Shown: positions 1 through 9,934 of the stretch, piece after piece
How positions within the stretch are numbered: position 1 is the stretch's first letter
Layout: each line of letters starts with the position of its first letter
Source of the DNA: Acinetobacter sp. TGL-Y2
GTDB lineage: Bacteria > Pseudomonadota > Gammaproteobacteria > Pseudomonadales > Moraxellaceae
Assembly (NCBI RefSeq): GCF_001612555.1
Contig: NZ_CP015110.1
Span: forward strand, 1,178,001-1,242,000
Direction: 5' to 3'
DNA length: 64,000 bases
Program-made: the position numbers and the translations under genes
The notes under the pieces: generated by a model
What the model was told of the DNA's origin: nothing
What the model saw: only the letters and a program-made list of their open reading frames with translations
The model's database searches: none

Positions 1-67
1 TATTCATGTTCCAGATCCAATCATTTAGTCATACTTGAATCATGATAGAAAAAATCAAACAAAAAAA

Positions 68-83
68 TTGTCCTTAAGGACAA
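68..83. promoter_or_regulatory. 16-bp perfect palindrome upstream of the GlxA-type regulator
   Basis: TTGTCCTTAAGGACAA is a perfect inverted repeat ending 56 bp before the ATG at 140. The half-site GGACAA recurs once, at about 100-105 (GGGACAAC). It could be an operator for autoregulation. Alternatively it is an intrinsic terminator for leftward transcription, because on the minus strand it is followed by a run of seven T. No minus-strand gene is visible to its right, which makes the terminator reading odd. The role is inference. Confidence 0.35.
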
Positions 84-139
84 TCATCGAAACTATTGGG
101 ACAACATGCTATATTCATTATTTTAGAGAGGTAAGTTAA

Positions 140-1117
140 ATGGGTATACCAGTGATTGGATTGTTTGTTTATCCCAATATAAGTCCATTTCACTTCTCTA
201 TCCCCCATATTATTTTCAATATCAAAATTGAAGATAAACCATTGTTTGATCTAAAAGTATTTTCTCTAGATGGTGATTCCGTCAAAACAGAAAGCGCGAT
301 GACAATTACGCCTGATGGTGGCGTCGACCTTATCAATGATTTTGATTTGGTCATTATTCCTGGATGGGATGATTTCAATCATGTGCCAGATCAAATCTTA
401 ATGGATGGACTCAATAACGCATATAAAAATGGATCTAGAATTGTTGGGTTATGTTATGGAACCTACGCATTGGCATATGCAGGTTTACTTGAACGTAAAA
501 AAGCAGCTACGCACTGGATGGCTGAACAAGATTTCAGTGAACGATTTCCACAGATTCAGCTTGATCATGATGCCTTGTATGTAGAAGATCAAAGGATCGT
601 AACCTCTGCTGGAACAGGCGCAGCGTTAGACTGCTGTTTGTACTTGGTACGTGAAATCTATAATGCACAAATTGCGAATAAATTCTCTAGAGTAATGGTA
701 ATTCCGCCTCACCGTGAAGGTGGGCAAGCCCAGTTTATTGAACAGCCAGTAGCAGAATCGGGCCAAGATGCAAAAATTAACCTATTACTTGATTTTTTAA
801 GAAAAAATTTAGCTATACAACATAATATTGAAGGCCTAGCTCAACGGACACATATGACACGTAGGACATTCACAAGGCATTTTAAGAAAGCGACAGGCAT
901 GACCTTAGTCGATTGGCTGAATACTGAAAGAATCAGATTAAGCAGTGAACTACTAGAAACGACAAACTTGTCTATCGAAAAGATAACCGAGCTTTCAGGT
1001 TTTAATAATACAGTGTCATTTAGAAAAAAATTTCGTGAAAAATATGGCACCAGCCCTCAGGCATGGAGAAAAGCTTTTGGGATAATTAATGAGGATAATC
1101 TACCCCATTTAATATAA
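140..1117 (+). CDS. GlxA family transcriptional regulator (DJ-1/PfpI domain + AraC-type HTH)
   Basis: Predicted DNA-binding regulator of 325 residues. Residues 1 to about 190 form a class I glutamine-amidotransferase-like (DJ-1/PfpI) fold with the nucleophile-elbow motif GLCYGTYA (Cys105). In this family the fold is thought to sense a ligand rather than catalyse. Residues about 225-315 are a typical AraC/XylS double helix-turn-helix, with RTFTRHFKKATG and the end motif GTSPQAWRKAF. The ATG has a good AGAGAGG ribosome site. Length is normal for the family. It stands alone: the next gene, thiE, starts 340 bp later. A palindrome and repeated GGACAA lie just upstream and may be its own operator. 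The ligand and targets cannot be read from the sequence. Confidence 0.9.
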   Translation: MGIPVIGLFVYPNISPFHFSIPHIIFNIKIEDKPLFDLKVFSLDGDSVKTESAMTITPDGGVDLINDFDLVIIPGWDDFNHVPDQILMDGLNNAYKNGSRIVGLCYGTYALAYAGLLERKKAATHWMAEQDFSERFPQIQLDHDALYVEDQRIVTSAGTGAALDCCLYLVREIYNAQIANKFSRVMVIPPHREGGQAQFIEQPVAESGQDAKINLLLDFLRKNLAIQHNIEGLAQRTHMTRRTFTRHFKKATGMTLVDWLNTERIRLSSELLETTNLSIEKITELSGFNNTVSFRKKFREKYGTSPQAWRKAFGIINEDNLPHLI

Positions 1118-1457
1118 TGGCGATTATGCGAACTATATTCTTTTTATTTATTTAAAAATCATATCTTATCTATCTTAAATAATCTCAAAATACCCTAAAG
1201 AGCCGACTGTAAAACATGTTGGTTACTTTTGAGTGACTTTGATATTTATTGCCAACAAAACGATCAATAAGCAAGCTGTTTTGAATTTTTCACCGATCTT
1301 TCATCATTTAAATTCTTGGAATTATCTGCAATCCGTATCTTCTATAAGTTCAGTAAATTGCTGAGCTTTATATTTTGTTCAATTTAACAAATGCGATAAC
1401 ACTGTGCTTTGTCCTATAATGGGTTCAATTTTTGTATTTGCTTTGAGTGATTTAACC
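1118..1457. other. Intergenic, no gene seen
   Basis: A+T-rich stretch between the GlxA regulator and thiE. I see no coding pattern, RNA gene or clear hairpin. The thiE promoter must lie in its right part. Confidence 0.5.
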
Positions 1458-2078
1458 ATGCGCGGTTTGTATTTAATTACCAATGATGATCCGATTGAAC
1501 TGTTACTGGCGAAATTAGAAGGCGCAATGGCGACCTATGAAGTGGCTGTTTTGCAATATCGCCGTAAAAATGTGGCGAAAGAAAATCAAGCCTACGAAAT
1601 TGAATATATGAAAAATATGTGCAATCAATATAACGTACCTTTCGTGATCAATGATGATTTAGAAACGGCTGTGCAATATGGCGTGGGTGTACATTTAGGT
1701 CAAGATGACGGCTCGATTGTAGATGCAGTTGCTCGTCTTCCTAAAAATGTGTTGATCGGTCGGAGTTGCAACAACTCGATTGAACTCGCTGAGCAAGCGA
1801 TTGCAGATGGCGCAAACTATGTAGCGTTTGGTGCAATCTATGCAACGGATACCAAGCCTGAAGCGGGTAATATCGGTCTTGAAACCCTCAAACTTGCCAA
1901 AGAAAAACTGAATGTACCCATTTGTGCCATTGGTGGTCTGACTGTAGAAAACTCAGGTGTTGTGATTGAAGCAGGTGCTGATCTGTGTGCTGTGATCAGT
2001 GATGTATTGGGAGGTTCAATGTCAGGGGTTGCCCAACGAGTGTATGACTGGTCTGAGTTATTTGCTGAAAAAGCATAA
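1458..2078 (+). CDS. thiE: Thiamine phosphate synthase
   Basis: Joins the HMP-pyrophosphate and thiazole-phosphate halves to make thiamine phosphate. The frame is open from 1404, but I choose the ATG at 1458: the protein then begins MRGLYLITND, the standard first beta strand of this TIM-barrel family, and is 206 residues long, as expected. Visible family features are the QYRRKN segment (substrate pyrophosphate binding), FVINDD, GVHLGQDD, IGRSCNN and the AFGAIYATDTKP and CAIGGLT phosphate-binding loops. hemL follows 96 bp downstream on the same strand. No TPP riboswitch is recognisable upstream. Confidence 0.9.
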   Translation: MRGLYLITNDDPIELLLAKLEGAMATYEVAVLQYRRKNVAKENQAYEIEYMKNMCNQYNVPFVINDDLETAVQYGVGVHLGQDDGSIVDAVARLPKNVLIGRSCNNSIELAEQAIADGANYVAFGAIYATDTKPEAGNIGLETLKLAKEKLNVPICAIGGLTVENSGVVIEAGADLCAVISDVLGGSMSGVAQRVYDWSELFAEKA

Positions 2079-2174
2079 GATTATTGAAAAAGGCTAAAGA
2101 TTGCTGAAAAGACGTAAAAGCTTTTATCTTTTTAAATCATTTAAATCATTTAAATTTTTGAGTTGAGAATCTCC

Positions 2175-3473
2175 ATGACTTTATCTGCCAAGCAAGAACA
2201 ATTGTTTAAACAAGCCAGCAAACACATTCCAGGTGGAGTGAACTCACCTGTACGCGCATTTAATGGCGTGGGTGGTACCCCAGTGTTTATCGAAAAAGCA
2301 CAAGGTGCTTATTTGTATGATGTGGATGGTAAGCGTTACGTAGACTACGTCGGTTCTTGGGGTCCAATGATCTTAGGACATGCACATCCTACGATTATTA
2401 AAGCCGTGCAAGAAGCAGCGGTTGACGGATTAAGCTTTGGTGCGCCAACAGTTCATGAAACCACACTTGCGGATATCATTTGTGAAATCATGCCTTCTAT
2501 TGAATTGGTCCGTATGACCAACTCAGGTACAGAAGCAACCATGACGGCAATTCGCCTTGCTCGTGGTTATACCGGTCGTGACAAGATTGTAAAATTTGAA
2601 GGTAACTACCACGGTCATTCAGACTCATTATTGGTAAAAGCAGGTTCTGGATTGCTTACCAGTGGTGAAGGTGAAGCGACTTCTGCAGGTGTACCTGCAG
2701 ATTTTGCAAAACATACTTTAACGCTTCCGTACAATGACATCGCAACATTAAAAGAATGCTTCGCGAAGTTTGGTTCACAGATTGCAGGTGTCATCGTTGA
2801 GCCTGTGGCAGGCAACATGAACTTGGTGAAGCCGATTGATGGTTTCTTACAAGCGATTCGTGATGTTTGTGATGAACATGGTTCAGTGTTTATCATTGAT
2901 GAAGTGATGACCGGTTTTCGTGTTGGTCTGGGCGGCGCACAGGCACATTATGGCGTAACACCAGACTTAACCACTTTGGGTAAAATCATTGGGGCAGGGC
3001 TTCCAGTAGGTGCTTTTGGTGGTAAACGTGAAGTGATGGAATGCATTGCACCACTGGGTAAAGTCTATCAAGCAGGAACGTTGTCAGGTAATCCACTGGC
3101 AATGCGTGCAGGGATTGAAATGTTTAAGCATTTACGTGCTGAAGGCTTTTATGAAAACTTAACTGCACAACTGGAAAAGCTACTCGCGGGTTTACAAGCA
3201 GCAGCAGATGAAGCGGGTATTGCATTTAAAACTCAGCAAGTTGGTGGAATGTTTGGTTTGTATTTCACAGATCAAACAGACATTACCAGCTTTGATTCAA
3301 TGTTAAAATGCGATGTTGAGATGTTCCGTAAATTTTTCCACGGGATGCTTGAACAGGGCGTAAATCTTGCACCGTCTGCATTTGAAGCTGGATTTATCTC
3401 AAGTGCGCATTCAGATGAAGATATTGCGTATACAATTCAAGCAGCTAAAACGGTATTTGCACGTATAAAATAG
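2175..3473 (+). CDS. hemL: Glutamate-1-semialdehyde 2,1-aminomutase
   Basis: PLP enzyme that turns glutamate-1-semialdehyde into 5-aminolevulinate, the entry step of the C5 route to haem. I choose the ATG at 2175, which gives 432 residues starting [11 protein letters not shown]; the frame also opens at a TTG at 2163. Hallmarks are [12 protein letters not shown] near the N-terminus, [26 protein letters not shown], the Asp in [13 protein letters not shown] that binds the PLP ring nitrogen, and [18 protein letters not shown] with the Schiff-base lysine. The C-terminal [15 protein letters not shown] is also typical. A strong hairpin terminator follows immediately, so hemL ends its transcription unit. 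Confidence 0.95.
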   Translation: MTLSAKQEQLFKQASKHIPGGVNSPVRAFNGVGGTPVFIEKAQGAYLYDVDGKRYVDYVGSWGPMILGHAHPTIIKAVQEAAVDGLSFGAPTVHETTLADIICEIMPSIELVRMTNSGTEATMTAIRLARGYTGRDKIVKFEGNYHGHSDSLLVKAGSGLLTSGEGEATSAGVPADFAKHTLTLPYNDIATLKECFAKFGSQIAGVIVEPVAGNMNLVKPIDGFLQAIRDVCDEHGSVFIIDEVMTGFRVGLGGAQAHYGVTPDLTTLGKIIGAGLPVGAFGGKREVMECIAPLGKVYQAGTLSGNPLAMRAGIEMFKHLRAEGFYENLTAQLEKLLAGLQAAADEAGIAFKTQQVGGMFGLYFTDQTDITSFDSMLKCDVEMFRKFFHGMLEQGVNLAPSAFEAGFISSAHSDEDIAYTIQAAKTVFARIK

Positions 3474-3498
3474 TTTTTTTTCAAAAATCTATTAACAT

Positions 3499-3530
3499 AA
3501 GCCCATAGCATGAATGCTGTGGGCTTTTTG
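3499..3530 (+). terminator. Rho-independent terminator after hemL
   Basis: Inverted repeat AAGCCCATAGCA / TGCTGTGGGCTT with a short loop, followed by TTTTTG. Confidence 0.8.
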
Positions 3531-3588
3531 TGTCAGGCTTGGTCTTGAGCCTAGTCTCAAGTAGAAAATTCAGGGATAGCGATTAGAA

Positions 3589-4005
3589 ATGAAAACCAAA
3601 CATTATTTAACTTTGGAAGATGCTGAATTTTTGCTGACGCGCGCGCACCAATATGCCATAGACCAAAAATTCAATGTTAGTATCGCCGTGGTGGACGAAT
3701 CAGGAACCTTACTGGCAATGAAACGTATGGATGGTGCTTCACCGATGACGGCAAATTTAGCTGTTGAAAAAGCCAAATGTTCTGCCTTAAGTCGTAAACC
3801 ATCGCAAATCTTTGAAGAACTCATTAAAGACGGTCAGTTGGGCTTTCTGACGGTCAATTCTTTTTCAGGTATGGTTGAAGGTGCAGAGCCGATTATTTAT
3901 AAAGAGCATTTGGTCGGTGCATTAGGCGTGTCGGGCGTAAAGTCCTATGAAGATGCTGAAATTGCGCAACATGCAATTCAAGTGTTTTTGGCATTGGCAG
4001 ATTAA
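3589..4005 (+). CDS. GlcG/HbpS family haem-binding-like protein
   Basis: Small protein of 138 residues with the full GlcG/HbpS (DUF336) fold. It has the SIAVVDESGTLLAMKRMDGA segment, TANLAVEKAKCSALSRKPS, and the glycine-rich end YKEHLVGALGVSGVKSYEDAEIAQHA. Members of this family bind haem or act as accessory proteins of organic-acid metabolism; the exact role is usually unknown. It has its own start after the hemL terminator. Its position beside hemL fits a haem-related role, but that is only context. No signal peptide is seen, so it is probably cytoplasmic. Confidence 0.8.
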   Translation: MKTKHYLTLEDAEFLLTRAHQYAIDQKFNVSIAVVDESGTLLAMKRMDGASPMTANLAVEKAKCSALSRKPSQIFEELIKDGQLGFLTVNSFSGMVEGAEPIIYKEHLVGALGVSGVKSYEDAEIAQHAIQVFLALAD

Positions 4006-4501
4006 TTTAAAAATCGCGTGATTAGACAAAAGCTGTTTCGATCACGCAAAAAATTAAAGGCTGCAAAAAATCATTAAGGCTCTAGAGTTTTTGGTTAAAA
4101 ATGAAGTTTTCTAATATGGCTTCAACCTGTTCTAACATCATGTCTTTAACGGTATAAAAGGTCATAGTTAAGCCAGTAGCCCCTCAACATGGTCTGATTT
4201 CACGTTTTCTCATCGCATTAAATGATAATTTAAAATGATCATTCAGGTTGTGATAAAGATCTGGTCTCTAATGCAAATCTTCAGTCAGTATTTAAAAAGA
4301 TCCGAATGCTCTTAGATAGAGAGATTTTCAGCTGCTCTTTTTCTCAAGCATCGGTATTTCAGGTACCTCTCAGAAAAACAAATCAGATTAATCGTAATTT
4401 TCTCGGTTTAAGTCTCAAGTTTTTCTGAATTTACATTGTAATTTTATGCCAAGCTTTTTATCATTGCCGGCTCACTTTCACGATCTGCTAGGAATTGAAC
4501 T
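4006..4501. other. Intergenic region with a minor minus-strand coding trace
   Basis: Nearly 500 bp without an intact gene. On the minus strand a 27-codon frame (about 4089-4172) starts MTFYTVKDMMLEQVEAIL and could be a gene relic, but it has no supporting neighbour. Nothing else is recognisable. Confidence 0.3.
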
Positions 4502-5146
4502 TTGAGTAACTTTCTAAAAGAACATCTCATTTATCGTGATACAGATTTTATGGTCATCCATAAACCTGCTGGACTGCTTTCCGTTCCAGGTAAAACCGAA
4601 GATTTACAAGACTGCGTGATCAAACGTTTATTGAAAGAAGAACGTCGTACACTGCTGATTCATCGGTTAGATCGAGATACCTCAGGCATTTTGGTGTTTG
4701 GTTTATCTAAAGCAGGGCAGAAATCCATTTCAAGACAGTTTCAAGAAAGACTCACAGAAAAAACCTATCAAGCTCTTGTGGTGGGTCATCTAGACGGTGA
4801 GGGTACAGTCGATATTCCTGTCATTTATGATCCAACGCGTCCGCCGTTGCATATCGTAGATGCAACTCACAATAAGGTGGCTCTAACCCATTGGATCGCA
4901 ACTGAGCATTTTGAAATTCAAGGTCAGCCTGTGACTCGTGTTAAACTGACGCCGATTACGGGGCGTGCGCATCAACTTCGTGTGCATATGCAGTACTTGG
5001 GTCATCCGATTGTAGGGGATACGCTCTATGCGCAGTCTGAGCACCAGAACCTGATGCCGCGTCTATGTTTGCATGCCGAGCAGTTAAGTTTTAATCATCC
5101 AATTACTGACGAACGTATGGATTTTCATTGTCCTGTTCCTTTTTAG
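4502..5146 (+). CDS. rluA: RluA-type rRNA/tRNA pseudouridine synthase
   Basis: Isomerises uridine to pseudouridine in structured RNA. The 214-residue protein aligns along its whole length with the short RluA subfamily, which lacks an S4 domain and modifies 23S rRNA U746 and tRNA U32. The catalytic motif is HRLDRDTSG, whose second Asp is the nucleophile. KPAGLLSVPG near the N-terminus and PITGRAHQLRVHMQYLGHPI(V)GD are further family motifs. The start is a TTG at 4502; no ATG in frame lies further upstream. Substrate assignment within the family is by length and similarity, so the symbol is likely but not certain. Confidence 0.85.
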   Translation: MSNFLKEHLIYRDTDFMVIHKPAGLLSVPGKTEDLQDCVIKRLLKEERRTLLIHRLDRDTSGILVFGLSKAGQKSISRQFQERLTEKTYQALVVGHLDGEGTVDIPVIYDPTRPPLHIVDATHNKVALTHWIATEHFEIQGQPVTRVKLTPITGRAHQLRVHMQYLGHPIVGDTLYAQSEHQNLMPRLCLHAEQLSFNHPITDERMDFHCPVPF

Positions 5147-5429
5147 TTGTACCTTCATTTTAAATTCATTTTAAATTCATTTTTTAATGACATTTTTAAA
5201 TGTGTTATCACATTTAGTCGGTCTGGGAAGGATGTTTTAAGCTGTTGAATCTTAGGTTTCTACACAAAACATAGCGTTTAATGCTTAAAACCAATCAACC
5301 CTAAATATTGCTCACTTTTTGGTGGGCTTTATGTCAAAATATATTGCTTAAAGACGTTAAACTTTGTTCAAATAATCTCCTGATTGAGCATTGGTTTTTC
5401 AGTCCTAACTTGAGATAAGGTGGAAAAAA

Positions 5430-8258
5430 TTGCAGCAATTTGCTATTGGTCAACGTTGGCTTTCTGACACAGAAACAGAACTTGGGTTAGGTGTATTAAT
5501 TGATGTAGATGAAAGATCAATTAGTATTTTATTCCCAAAGAGTGATGAAACCCGTGTCTATGCACGCAATAACGCACCTTTATCTCGGATTGTTTTTAAC
5601 GTAAAAGATGAATTACAAGACCAAGAAGGCGCACTTTGGAATGTCGAGTCATTTGAAGAACGTAATGGCGTAATTCGTTACAATGTGATTCGTACCTTGG
5701 TCGATGGTACAGAAGAGCGCAAGTCTTTAAATGAAACTCGTATTGGTGCAACCATCCAGCTGTCTAAGCCTTTAGATCGATTGCTTGCGAGTCAAGTCGA
5801 CTATAAAGAATGGTATGACTTGCGTATTGAAGCAATGCAAATGCAAGCCAATATGCAAAATAGCCCACTTCGTGGCATGGTGGGCGCACGTGTCGGTTTG
5901 ATTCCGCATCAGCTTTATATTGCACATGAAGTCGGTAAGCGTTTTGCACCGCGTGTTTTACTGGCAGATGAAGTCGGCTTAGGTAAAACCATTGAAGCAG
6001 GTCTGATCATTCATCAGCAGCTGAAAACAGGTCGTTCTGAACGTATTTTAATTTTGGTGCCAGATTCACTGCAATACCAGTGGATGATTGAAATGCGTCG
6101 CCGTTTCAATTTGCAATTCTCTTTGTTTGATTTGACCCGTACTGCGTCAATTAAAGAACATGACCCTGAACTGAATCCTTTCCTCACTGAGCAATGCATT
6201 ATTGCCTCAGTAGATTTAATGATTGACCATGATGATTTGCGTGAGCAAGCCATTGAAGCTGGTTTTGATCTGTTGGTGGTCGATGAAGCACATCACTTAA
6301 TGTGGTCTGAGGAAGAGGGCGGGAACGACCGTTATGACCTCGTTGAAGAGTTGGCAGAAAAAACACCGGGCGTGTTGTTATTGACTGCAACCCCAGAACA
6401 ATTGGGTGTGGAAAGTCATTTTGCGCGTCTACGTTTGCTTGATCCACAGCGTTTTAGTTCACTCGATCGTTTCTTGGATGAAGAAGAAACGTATCATCAC
6501 ACCGCGCAAATTGCCGAAGTACTGATGTCAGATTTGCCACTCGAAGCAGGACATTTTGAAGCAATTGAACAGTTATTGGGTCATAAAATTAATGATGATC
6601 CTGAACAGCGTTTCCGCGCAATTCATGAACTTTTAGATCGTCATGGTACCGGTCGCGTGTTGTTCCGTAACACACGTGAAGCGATTCAAGGTTTCCCAGG
6701 TCGTGACTGTCAACCTGCACCTTTGCCTGCACCTGCAAACTGGTCGAAAGCGGGTAAATTGCGTGAGCAAATGTGGCCTGAAGAAGCACAACTTGATGGT
6801 GCTTGGATGGAATTTGATCCACGTGTATCGTGGATTATGGAAATGCTACGTACCCAGTTAAAACATAAGAAAGTATTACTGATTGCGCGTAGTGGCCCAG
6901 TGGTTGAAGCGCTTGAAAATGCCTTACGTATCCACGCAGGGATTCGTACGGCAATGTTCCATGAAGGTATGAGTTTACTTGAACGTGACCAAGCAGCGGC
7001 ATACTTTGCAGAAGAGTCGTATGGCGCACAGATTTTACTGTGTTCTGAAATTGGTTCAGAAGGGCGTAACTTCCAGTTTGCCTCAGACTTAATTTTATTC
7101 GATTTGCCTGCAAACCCAGATGTACTTGAGCAGCGCATTGGTCGTTTAGATCGTATTGGTCAAGAAAATCGTATTCAAATTCATGTACCGTATTTATTGG
7201 GTACAGCGCAAGAGCGTATGTTCCGCTGGTATAACGAAGCGTTGAATATTTTCAGCAACATTTCACCGACGGCGCAAACCTTACAAGAAAACTTCATTCT
7301 CGATATAAAAGAATGCTTAGTCAATGATAAGCCTGAAGCTTTTGAAGCATTACTTGAAGCGGTCAATGTACAGCGTCAAGCACTTGAGCATGAGCTACAA
7401 GCAGGTCGTGACCGTTTACTCGAGTACAACTCTTGTCGTCCGATCGTTGCACAAGAAATTGTGACTGCACTTGAAAATTATGATGACAATAGCTTATTGC
7501 CAATGTTCATAAAACGTTTTATGGCATCGACCAATATCGACTTTGATGAGCAAAGTAACGGTACAGTCATCATCAAGCCAACTGAGCAAATGCAAGTGCA
7601 AGGTATTCCGCTGGATGAAGATGGTATGACGGTAACATTCTATCGTGACCAAGCGCAAATTCGTGAAGATGCAGAATATTTGACTTTAGAGCATCCATTT
7701 ACTGAAAGCGTGATGGAGATGATCAATACCCAGTCGTTTGGTAGTACTAACGTTTCTGTGTTGAAATCTGCTGCATTGCCACAAGGTTCAGTATTGGTTG
7801 AAGTGTGGTTCAAAGTGGGTGTGGTTGCGCCGAAAGCACTAAACTTGCCATCAAGCTTACCGACACAATTGATCCGTGTGCTTCTAAGCGAAAAAGGTCA
7901 GGACTTATCGCAAAAAATTGCACCTGAAATTTTAAAACCGTATTTACATCATTTGGATGGCAACAGTTGCCGTCAAGTGGTGAAAGCACGTCGTGATGTG
8001 GTTGAGCAGCGTTATGCGCAAGCATTGGATATTGCCAAAGGTGCATTGCCTGATTTGACCAAGCAAGCCAAAGAAATTTATGGCACTAAATGGCAATACG
8101 AAATTGACCGTTTGACTTACCTGAAACAGTTCAATCCAAGTATTCGTGAAGATGAAATTTCACGTCTACAAAAACTGCAAAAAGAAGGTTTAAGCTTACT
8201 CGATGGTTTATCTGTGACGCCTGAGGCGATTCAAGTCTTGGTTGTAGTTAAACCCTAA
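5430..8258 (+). CDS. rapA: RNA polymerase-associated ATPase RapA
   Basis: SWI/SNF-type ATPase that binds RNA polymerase and promotes its recycling after transcription. At 942 residues it has nearly the same length as E. coli RapA. An N-terminal Tudor-like region (about 1-110) precedes the helicase core. Walker A is ADEVGLGKTIEAG (183-187 for GLGKT), the DEAH box is VVDEAHHL, followed by LLTATPEQ. The second RecA domain holds LLCSEIGSEGRNFQFA and the arginine-finger motif EQRIGRLDRIGQ. The start is a TTG with a good AAGGTGG ribosome site. A terminator follows. It stands as a single gene. Confidence 0.95.
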   Translation: MQQFAIGQRWLSDTETELGLGVLIDVDERSISILFPKSDETRVYARNNAPLSRIVFNVKDELQDQEGALWNVESFEERNGVIRYNVIRTLVDGTEERKSLNETRIGATIQLSKPLDRLLASQVDYKEWYDLRIEAMQMQANMQNSPLRGMVGARVGLIPHQLYIAHEVGKRFAPRVLLADEVGLGKTIEAGLIIHQQLKTGRSERILILVPDSLQYQWMIEMRRRFNLQFSLFDLTRTASIKEHDPELNPFLTEQCIIASVDLMIDHDDLREQAIEAGFDLLVVDEAHHLMWSEEEGGNDRYDLVEELAEKTPGVLLLTATPEQLGVESHFARLRLLDPQRFSSLDRFLDEEETYHHTAQIAEVLMSDLPLEAGHFEAIEQLLGHKINDDPEQRFRAIHELLDRHGTGRVLFRNTREAIQGFPGRDCQPAPLPAPANWSKAGKLREQMWPEEAQLDGAWMEFDPRVSWIMEMLRTQLKHKKVLLIARSGPVVEALENALRIHAGIRTAMFHEGMSLLERDQAAAYFAEESYGAQILLCSEIGSEGRNFQFASDLILFDLPANPDVLEQRIGRLDRIGQENRIQIHVPYLLGTAQERMFRWYNEALNIFSNISPTAQTLQENFILDIKECLVNDKPEAFEALLEAVNVQRQALEHELQAGRDRLLEYNSCRPIVAQEIVTALENYDDNSLLPMFIKRFMASTNIDFDEQSNGTVIIKPTEQMQVQGIPLDEDGMTVTFYRDQAQIREDAEYLTLEHPFTESVMEMINTQSFGSTNVSVLKSAALPQGSVLVEVWFKVGVVAPKALNLPSSLPTQLIRVLLSEKGQDLSQKIAPEILKPYLHHLDGNSCRQVVKARRDVVEQRYAQALDIAKGALPDLTKQAKEIYGTKWQYEIDRLTYLKQFNPSIREDEISRLQKLQKEGLSLLDGLSVTPEAIQVLVVVKP

Positions 8259-8275
8259 TTTGAATGGATTATAGA

Positions 8276-8304
8276 AAAGCACCTTCGGGTGCTTTTTTAT
8301 TTTA
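8276..8304 (+). terminator. Terminator after rapA
   Basis: AAAGCACC-TTCG-GGTGCTTTTTTATTTT: a perfect stem with a UUCG tetraloop, then a T tract. Confidence 0.85.
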
Positions 8305-8406
8305 GTTCTTAATTTTCTTTGATGAACTTTGTATAACTGATTGTTATTAATTTAATAATTAACGGTGCTATAAATTGAGTCTTTTATATAACTTGTATTA
8401 TATTAA

Positions 8407-9807
8407 TTAAGTGCTGAAGGACTTATTTTTTTCTGATAAAACTTTTTTCAAAATATCAAATATACGATCGTCAGTAGACTGAGCAACATTGAAACGTAAA
8501 AATCTTGAAGCATTTAATGACTGACTAAAAGCATTACCAGGCGCAAGAATTACACCATCTTGCAGACATGCCCGAGCGATAGTTGTAGCGTCTATACCTT
8601 CTGGTAGACGACACCAAAGGAACATTCCTGCTTTAGGGACTAGCCAAGGCTCTATACCGATATCCTTAAGTTTGGCAACAGTTTTTATCATTTGATCTGC
8701 TAACTGCAAACGCACTTTTTCCATATGTCTACGGTAACCACTGTCAGTTAATGTCATTAATATCACTTCTGCAGTCAGTCTTCCGCTACTAAATGAAGTT
8801 GCAATTTTTAAATCCACAAGATGTTCAATCCAGTCTTTTCGAGCAAGAATATAACCACAACGTATTGAAGCTGATACGGTTTTGGAAAAGCTCCCAATTT
8901 GAATAACTCTTGATAATCCATCCAATGAGGCAAGCCTAGGTGCGGGTGTATTTTCAAAGTCTACAAAAATATCATCTTCAATGATAATCAGATTAGTATC
9001 ATCAATTAACTTCAAAAGTTTATGAGCTGTTACAGGTGAAAGAACAGCGCCTGTTGGATTATGAATACCTGAATTTGTGATATAAAGTCGTGGGGAATAT
9101 TCTTTTAAAGCAAATTCAAACGCATTTATATCAGGTCCATTTGAAGTATAGGGAATACCTATCACTTTTACGCGATGTGCTTTTAGTAAGGCATGAAAAT
9201 TAAAGTAACAAGGATCATCAACTAAGACTGTATCATTTGGTTCAAGGAAAAAACGGCAAATTAAATCAATAGCTTGAGTTCCTGAATCAGTTAGCATAAT
9301 TTGCTCTGGGGGTACCTCAATTCCAGTATTTGTTAATTTTCTTGAGAGAAGTTGACGTAATGCAGGATGACCTAATGGTGTTGCATATTCGCATAATTCT
9401 ATTATATCTGCCCGTGCTAACTGACGTAGGGAGCGACGAACTCCTGTTTCATATAACCATGATGAAGGAAGCCAACCACAGCCTGGTTTAAGAACGTTTT
9501 GATTTGTTTCTAGTGATTGTCGTGAAATCCACAACGGATCAACTTCTCTATCAATTTTCGGCCCAAGCTGTGTGAGTGCAAGTGGAGGGACTGGTCCATT
9601 TACGTAAAAACCTGATCCCTTTACGGATGTAACAACTCCTTCAGCCATTAAGCGTTCATACGCTTCAACCACAGTTGAAACAGAAACTTGCATTGTTTGA
9701 GCTTGCTGTCGTACAGAAGGTAATCGACTACCTGATAGATAGGTACGTGAAGCAATTTTCGATTGAACTTCGACCATCACTGCATGGATGCGTGTACCAT
9801 TTCTCAT
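8407..9807 (-). CDS. MocR-type regulator (GntR HTH fused to aminotransferase fold)
   Basis: A 466-residue transcription factor. The first about 75 residues are a GntR winged helix (SGSRLPSVRQQAQTMQVSVSTVVEAYERL). The rest is a class I PLP-dependent aminotransferase fold with the PLP-contact segments TDSGTQAIDLI, YITNSGIHNPTGAV and the presumptive Schiff-base lysine in IGSFSKTVSASIRCGYI. MocR proteins use PLP or an amino-acid adduct as a signal and normally do not transaminate. It is divergent from the EamA exporter at 9935 with 127 bp between the genes. This is the classic PdxR/MocR-exporter arrangement and suggests it controls that transporter. The signal is not readable. Confidence 0.9.
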   Translation of the reverse strand: MRNGTRIHAVMVEVQSKIASRTYLSGSRLPSVRQQAQTMQVSVSTVVEAYERLMAEGVVTSVKGSGFYVNGPVPPLALTQLGPKIDREVDPLWISRQSLETNQNVLKPGCGWLPSSWLYETGVRRSLRQLARADIIELCEYATPLGHPALRQLLSRKLTNTGIEVPPEQIMLTDSGTQAIDLICRFFLEPNDTVLVDDPCYFNFHALLKAHRVKVIGIPYTSNGPDINAFEFALKEYSPRLYITNSGIHNPTGAVLSPVTAHKLLKLIDDTNLIIIEDDIFVDFENTPAPRLASLDGLSRVIQIGSFSKTVSASIRCGYILARKDWIEHLVDLKIATSFSSGRLTAEVILMTLTDSGYRRHMEKVRLQLADQMIKTVAKLKDIGIEPWLVPKAGMFLWCRLPEGIDATTIARACLQDGVILAPGNAFSQSLNASRFLRFNVAQSTDDRIFDILKKVLSEKNKSFST

Positions 9808-9934
9808 TCTTTAATCCTTTACTGTACTGTTTTTTAATCCATAACAGTTTCTATAAATTGTACTGAAGTGTAGCTGGTACATTAAATGTAGCATATGTTC
9901 ATATAAGGATATTGAATGAAGTGATGAAAACTGA
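9808..9934. promoter_or_regulatory. Shared divergent promoter region of the MocR regulator and EamA exporter
   Basis: It contains repeated TGTA(C/G) words around 9857-9895 (for example TGTACTGAAGTGTAGC and GGTACATTAAATGTAGC). They could be the direct-repeat operator usual for MocR proteins. No exact -35/-10 pair stands out. Confidence 0.35.

Noticed and set aside
5764..8046. Several minus- and plus-strand open frames of 60-140 codons inside rapA
   Set aside because: They lie over a conserved gene in other frames, have no ribosome sites and no recognisable domains.
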